Assembly (NCBI RefSeq): GCF_001625445.1
Contig: NZ_LWHG01000007.1
Location: forward strand, 1-56,836
Direction of reading: 5' to 3'
DNA from: Haladaptatus sp. R4
GTDB taxonomy: Archaea; Halobacteriota; Halobacteria; Halobacteriales; Haladaptataceae
Length of the DNA stretch: 56,836 nucleotides
The position numbers and the translations under genes were made by a program. The notes under the pieces were generated by a model that was not told the DNA's origin, ran no database searches, and saw only the letters and a program-made list of their open reading frames with translations. This document shows positions 52,978-56,836 of the stretch, piece after piece; position 1 is the stretch's first letter; each line of letters starts with the position of its first letter.

Positions 52978-53655
52978 TAAAGTACGTCAGTATCTCGCAT
53001 CGTTGATGCTCGAAGCGAGTATTTGTAAATCACTTTTCTCTGTAGAATTAGTCTATTCCAGTCGGTTTTATAGACATATCACGCTCCAGTACCAATTGTA
53101 GCTCATCGGACTCATCCGTGCGTTGTGCGCGGATTGGGAATTCAATGCAGGTCTACTCGATATGCATAACAACTCGTGGGAGCCCATCATCACAATCAGA
53201 ACCTTAATTCGATCTCTGCGCACAACTGCTTAGTGCAATAGGTGGTAGTGAGACAAACGGGTCCCAATCAATCAAGCGGAGGTAGACCACCTCCGTGACC
53301 CTGCTGGATTCTGGGACCACAAAGGACGGTAAGTGGAGCAAAAACCCAAAGTAGGCTGACCGCCCTTCTACTGCCTGATTTGATAAGCGAAAGTAGACCA
53401 TCCCGGGACCCCCCTATCAATCTATGCACAGTTCGTGATGCGTATTTATTAGTGACCAGCTTCCGGGTTCTACCGTGACTGGGCCAAGAATTCTTCTGGT
53501 CAGGCATCTTCCCGGCTACATTGGGGGTCGGTGTGTCGGCTTCGTCGTACCCACGTCGAACCAACTTCGGGACGTGAGGCCAAAACACTGGGTCGCCATA
53601 CTTCCACCGCTTTCAGTACGTTGTGTAGATTATTCAGTCATCGAAGACCACCTGT
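52978..53655. other. 678-base gap with dispersed repeat copy 3
   Basis: No intact gene is seen. The gap holds copy 3 of the dispersed repeat (53371-53441), and a weak fourth copy may lie at 53273-53310 (AAGCGGAGGTAGACCACC-like). Open frames on both strands near 53268-53588 and 53475-53746 lack haloarchaeal residue use and are judged non-coding or remnant. Confidence 0.4.
53371..53441 (+). repeat. dispersed 70-nt repeat, copy 3
   Basis: CTGCCTGATTTGATAAGCGA, then AAGTAGACCATCCCGGGACC, then CCCCTATCAATCTATGCACA and GTTCGTGATGC follow the same order as copies at 30604-30678 and 48074-48149. It has the same orientation as copy 2, and the two bracket the 5.2-kb secretion island. Confidence 0.65.
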
Positions 53656-54018
53656 CTATTCTTCATCCGCTCGGCCTGCACCAATTGCGTTGATCTCTGC
53701 ATTCAATTCAGCCACGATCTGGCCAGTCTTACTCTCAAGGTTGTAATGGTATCTGCGACCGTTAGCTGTCTCCTCAACAATACCTAGCTCAACAAGCTTT
53801 CCTATGTGCCGTCGGACACTCTGCGTACTGACACCCGCGAATTCTGCTAACTCAGTCTTGTTAAACTCCTTTCTGGGATCAACCTGGAGGAGTGCATCAA
53901 GCATCAAGTGAACACTCTCATGCTGACAGAGATACAACCAGCCGGACGGATAGGCTAGGCGTTGCTCTTTCGTGGTCATGTCGTTCGGCGTTTTAGCATC
54001 CATACCTGGTTTGCTCAT
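53656..54018 (-). CDS. winged-helix transcription regulator
   Basis: The 120-residue product has helix-turn-helix parts LMLDALLQVDPRKEFNKTEL and AEFAGVSTQSVRRHIGKLVE (recognition helix QSVRRHIGKLV), and wing TANGRRYHYNLESKTG. It faces a perfect 10-bp inverted repeat with the divergent gene at 54136. It is a typical autoregulated haloarchaeal plasmid regulator and may also act on the nearby secretion island. Confidence 0.8.
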   Translation of the reverse strand: MSKPGMDAKTPNDMTTKEQRLAYPSGWLYLCQHESVHLMLDALLQVDPRKEFNKTELAEFAGVSTQSVRRHIGKLVELGIVEETANGRRYHYNLESKTGQIVAELNAEINAIGAGRADEE

Positions 54019-54026
54019 GACTACAC

Positions 54027-54094
54027 CAAAGTAAGGCTAGAACATAAGTATTGGCATGCTAGCCACCACTCGAAGTATGCCTAACCTTACTTTG
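54027..54094. promoter_or_regulatory. perfect 10-bp inverted repeat in divergent promoter
   Basis: CAAAGTAAGG (54027-54036) and CCTTACTTTG (54085-54094) are exact reverse complements flanking a 48-base centre. One arm is near each gene start, so the regulator at 53656-54018 could repress both itself and the gene at 54136. Confidence 0.65.
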
Positions 54095-54135
54095 AAGTAG
54101 GAACCTTTATTAACCCTTACACCCATGTAGCATAC

Positions 54136-54453
54136 ATGCAAGACACAGAACTAGTTTGTTCTATTATTCGTGTCCTCGTTACTAACCACGGATATGGGAA
54201 ACCACTTCCCGCTGACGTGGTTCTCAATAAAGCGTCTTATCCCCCACACAAAGGTGGTGACGCGAAGAAATCTCTCGAAATCGTCCGACGACAATCATTC
54301 ATTATCGACCACGGGAACCGGGGAATCATGCTTGATAACGGCGAATTCGGTTCTCTGGTCCAATTCCTCTATGACAACTGTGGATGGGACGAATTTGAAT
54401 TGAAACTCCGAATCAAGCACTTCGAAGGGTGGGAAGAAATCGATTGGGATTGA
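54136..54453 (+). CDS. hypothetical protein, 105 residues
   Basis: The product MQDTELVCSIIRVLVTNHGY continues with an acidic, helical sequence: GDAKKSLEIVRRQSFIIDHG, NRGIMLDNGEFGSLVQFLYD and FELKLRIKHFEGWEEIDWD. It has the character of a small haloarchaeal regulator or adaptor, but I do not recognise it. It is divergent to the winged-helix gene across the 10-bp inverted repeat. Confidence 0.6.
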   Translation: MQDTELVCSIIRVLVTNHGYGKPLPADVVLNKASYPPHKGGDAKKSLEIVRRQSFIIDHGNRGIMLDNGEFGSLVQFLYDNCGWDEFELKLRIKHFEGWEEIDWD

Positions 54454-54525
54454 CGCAGCGCCCGTTTGGATGTCCAGATTGCACGGTCGCGCCAATCAGT
54501 GCTGGTTTCTATTGGCATGTGGTGG

Positions 54526-54544
54526 GTTAGTATACAATACTAAC
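54526..54544. promoter_or_regulatory. 19-bp palindrome, copy 3 (upstream of recombinase)
   Basis: GTTAGTATACAATACTAAC has the same arms as the copies at 30868 and 43762. It lies 171 bases before the tyrosine recombinase ATG, in the 262-base gap after the hypothetical gene. Confidence 0.7.
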
Positions 54545-54715
54545 TCTGACTTCTGAACGAGATCAGATCATGTGAATAGTTCAATTTCGTGCTTATCCAT
54601 AAACGTGCAATCAAAAACACCGACAACCCACGAGACTACCGAAATCACCCGACTCAACATCTCGATAGCACCGTCCCCAACCGCTATATTGCACGAAAAT
54701 CATGACTAACACGCA

Positions 54716-55321
54716 ATGAGGACGGAACGGAACAAAGACGGGACGTTCAATATGTGGCTCAGTCGTGAGGAATACCGTGCGATTCCGCGCGCCGCTGATT
54801 CGTTCGAACATGAGATCGCCATTCGCCTGATGGGCGACTGTGGTCTGCGAGTGACGGAAGTTCTCGGCGTCACACCAGCAGACATCGCGCGCATGGACGA
54901 CGGCCGCCACTACGAGCTAGAGGTCACGAATGGGAAGGACACGACTGGAAGCTACCAAGGCGGGAAACAACGCAAGACATGGTTACCGGTTGAGATCGAG
55001 GCAACGATCAATCGCTATGTTCGGGAGACCGGTCTTCGGGACGACGACCCCCTGATTCAGCGGTCGAAACGCACCGTTCAGTACTGGGTTGAGCACGCTG
55101 CCGACCGCGTTGCCGACGAGACAGACAACGAGGACTATCAACGTGTCTCTACCCATGATTTGCGCCGCTGCTGGGCGAACCACCTACTTGTTGAGGAAAA
55201 TGTGTCTCCGCGAATTGTGATGGCGCTCGGTGGATGGTCAAGCTATGACGCGATTGAGCCGTATTTGGCTGCACCCACGGAAGCGAATATCATTGAGTCG
55301 ATGAGCACTGTTGAGTTGTAA
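54716..55321 (+). CDS. tyrosine recombinase (XerC/D-like, catalytic domain only)
   Basis: The 201-residue product carries the catalytic set of tyrosine recombinases: Arg I in GDCGLRVTEVLGV, a Lys in the QGGKQRKTWLP turn, HDLRR (His-x-x-Arg) in STHDLRRCWANHLL, Trp in ALGGWSSYD and the nucleophile Tyr in IEPYLAAPT. The usual N-terminal SAM-like DNA-binding domain is missing, so it is a short form, as often seen on haloarchaeal plasmids. It may resolve plasmid multimers or drive integration. One 19-bp palindrome lies just upstream and one beside the origin. Confidence 0.88.
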   Translation: MRTERNKDGTFNMWLSREEYRAIPRAADSFEHEIAIRLMGDCGLRVTEVLGVTPADIARMDDGRHYELEVTNGKDTTGSYQGGKQRKTWLPVEIEATINRYVRETGLRDDDPLIQRSKRTVQYWVEHAADRVADETDNEDYQRVSTHDLRRCWANHLLVEENVSPRIVMALGGWSSYDAIEPYLAAPTEANIIESMSTVEL

Positions 55322-55683
55322 CCGGCTAATCGAGGGAACGAGAAGCACTACTCCTGAATTCCATCAGCGAAAGTGGAAACGGTCGGGTCGCCGCCCTCCG
55401 GGAAGCACAAAACCTCGCTCGCCACGACGAGCGGCCTTTGCAAGCTGGTTTCGCCTCTTCGAAGGTGGGGGTTCGGTGGAGGTGACGCTGGTCGCAATCG
55501 GCTGTCTCGTCATGTGGCGCCACAATAATTGGATATCTAACATTAATTGGCGGGCCAAGATTGCGGGCTCGCGGGAATTTTGCATAATGGATTAGGTTGC
55601 GAGTGGGAAGATCGGGGTTCGTGTTCTCAATTCGATTCTCTCCCAAACACTTAAGAAGATCAGAGTTGTAAGGATTAACAACG
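55322..55683. other. 362-base gap, no gene seen
   Basis: No convincing open frame or repeat is seen. The final 40 bases before the antitoxin ATG contain AT-rich sequence suited to its promoter. Confidence 0.35.
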
Positions 55684-55872
55684 ATGTCCGCAGATAAGCG
55701 CATCCCTGTCACGGAAGAACGGTTCCGCGAACTCGGAGACCTGAAAGGTGCTGGCGAAACCTATGACGAATTACTGGCAGAACTCATCGAAGAACACAAG
55801 AAACGCCGTCTCCTCCGAGATATGAAGCAGATTGAAGACGAAAGCGAGTTCGTCCCACTTGACGAGGCATAA
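55684..55872 (+). CDS. antitoxin of a RelBE-type pair
   Basis: The 62-residue acidic product (KRIPVTEERFRELGDLKGAG, then ETYDELLAELIEEHKKRRLL) resembles small haloarchaeal antitoxins with an N-terminal DNA-binding strand and a long helix that wraps the toxin. It ends 3 bases before the toxin gene. Both genes lie beside the old end of the CRISPR array, where they could stabilise the plasmid. Confidence 0.75.
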   Translation: MSADKRIPVTEERFRELGDLKGAGETYDELLAELIEEHKKRRLLRDMKQIEDESEFVPLDEA

Positions 55873-55875
55873 CCG

Positions 55876-56166
55876 ATGGCTGACGACTACGTCGTGTTGG
55901 TCTCCGAGGAAGTGCGTAGCTTTCTCGCAGAAGCCGATAAGAAGACCGAGCGCATCGTCCGAGATAACCTCACGAAGCTCTCACAACCGTACCCCGGCCG
56001 TGGTTCGGGGGATAAAGAGAAACTGACGATAGAGGGTGAAGACCGATATCGGTTGCACATTGGTCGAACATGGACGGCCTTCTACGACATTGATGAGGAC
56101 GAGAATGCCGTCGAGGTCTCCTTGGTATTGCCAATTGACGAAGCGCACAAGCGCTACGGTCACTGA
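55876..56166 (+). CDS. RelE/ParE-type toxin
   Basis: The 96-residue product has the RelE fold pattern: VVLVSEEVRSFLAEADKKTE, a helical region RIVRDNLTKLSQPYPGRGSG, then strands EDRYRLHIGRTWTAFYDIDE and VEVSLVLPIDEAHKRYGH. The RYRLHIGRTWTAFYDID core and the C-terminal His/Lys/Tyr are typical of RelE mRNA interferases. Its antitoxin precedes it. Target choice (ribosome or gyrase, as for ParE) cannot be told from sequence. Confidence 0.85.
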   Translation: MADDYVVLVSEEVRSFLAEADKKTERIVRDNLTKLSQPYPGRGSGDKEKLTIEGEDRYRLHIGRTWTAFYDIDEDENAVEVSLVLPIDEAHKRYGH

Positions 56167-56264
56167 TCTCTCAAACCAATTGCCAACTGATGTCTCAAAA
56201 GAAAACGCTCGATGGTTTCGAAGTCGAGCAGATCACGACATCCACCCAGGAAGGAATCGAATTG

Positions 56265-56815
56265 CTTCAAACCCCCATGGGTTCGTCTGAAACAACGGAG
56301 TTTCTTCAACTGGCCAACCGAGCCAGTCTTCAAACCCTCATGGGTTCGTCTGAAACTTCGATGGTGTTGACCTGGCCTCTGATCGCCGCTTTGCTTCAAA
56401 CCCTCATGGGTTCGTCTGAAACCGATGAAATGCCAGTAATCTCACCCAACGAACCGTCTTCAAACCCTCATGGGTTCGTCTGAAACGCCGTTGAAGGTGA
56501 AGTCAGCACCCCACCGTCTTCAAACCCTCATGGGTTCGTCTGAAACACTCATCTTGGTTGATGAGTTGGGGCAACGAGCGTTCCTTCAAACCCTCATGGG
56601 TTCGTCTGAAACCCGGGGCCTTGCACCCGGTAGACGGCGATAATCCCCTTCAAACCCTCATGGGTTCGTCCTGAAACGAGGTGAGTTCGATGAGTTGGAC
56701 GCGGAGTGCTTCGAAGGTCCTTCAAACCCTCATGGGTTCGTCTGAAACGATGGCAATGTCGCTCATGGTTTTGATTTGAAACGTCCCTTCAAACCCTCAT
56801 GGGTTCGTCTGAAAC
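56265..56815 (-). CRISPR. CRISPR array, trailer part (9 repeats)
   Basis: Repeats start at 56265, 56328, 56394, 56458, 56518, 56584, 56648, 56720 and 56787. Spacers are 34, 37, 35, 31, 37, 35, 42 and 38 nt. The repeat at 56265 has a T-to-C change (CCCCCATGG), as expected at the old, leader-distal end. The repeat at 56648-56677 has one inserted C (TTCGTCCTGAAAC), giving 30 nt. All others match the repeats at 11-169. Transcription is from the leader at 170-297 across the window junction. Confidence 0.97.
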
Positions 56816-56836
56816 GACCGGACTCGTTGCATTGCG

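Noticed and set aside
1-56836. tRNA or rRNA genes
   Set aside because: No cloverleaf with a proper anticodon arm and T-loop, and no rRNA-like stretch, was recognised anywhere in the window.

Overview
The window reads as one complete circular haloarchaeal plasmid of about 56.8 kb. Archaeal signs are a haloarchaeal Orc1/Cdc6 initiator beside ORB-type repeats, acidic proteins, Tat lipoproteins, an ether-lipid type UbiA prenyltransferase and a stand-alone Cdc48 N-domain. Circularity is suggested by a CRISPR array split over the two ends: three repeats at 11-169 and nine at 56265-56815 share sequence and orientation, and joining the ends gives a normal 31-nt spacer.

Defence block (56265 through the junction to 13027): a minus-strand type I-B system in the order cas6-cas8b-cas7-cas5-cas3-cas4-cas1-cas2-leader-array. 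A two-gene CBASS operon follows (CD-NTase plus a two-TM beta-barrel effector of the Cap15 type), then a divergent CARF plus winged-helix regulator.

Transfer block (14222-25961): a Tat-exported beta-helix lipoprotein, a small divergent regulator pair, and a conjugation-type secretion operon with a pilin-like protein, a VirB6-like channel, a VirB4-like ATPase and a VirD4-like coupling protein. Two copies of a covarying three-stem RNA element sit just upstream of the two large ATPase genes.

A gene-poor stretch (25962-28053) carries 13 copies of GAC[A/T]GTC, whose central base switches from A to T halfway. Small membrane and zinc-binding proteins follow (28054-32596). The partition region has ParA, 24-bp tandem repeats and a small partner protein (32900-34383), then a frameshifted winged-helix gene, a three-way-junction inverted repeat and a zinc-finger/microprotein/coiled-coil operon (34404-36246).

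Metabolic cargo (36523-41336) includes a TrmB-like regulator, UbiA prenyltransferase, Cdc48-N protein, cytochrome P450 and a FilR1-type regulator. Replication (41841-45848) has a second coiled-coil DNA-binding protein, hairpins, four ORBs in mirrored pairs around an AT-rich core, orc1 and a ribbon-helix-helix coiled-coil protein. A low-GC secretion island (48074-53441), bounded by two direct copies of a 70-nt repeat, holds a Cys-rich halocin-like precursor with membrane and Tat partners. The end holds a winged-helix regulator, a tyrosine recombinase and a RelBE-type toxin-antitoxin pair beside the array.

No rRNA or tRNA genes were recognised. Product names rest on motif reading only; no database search was possible.
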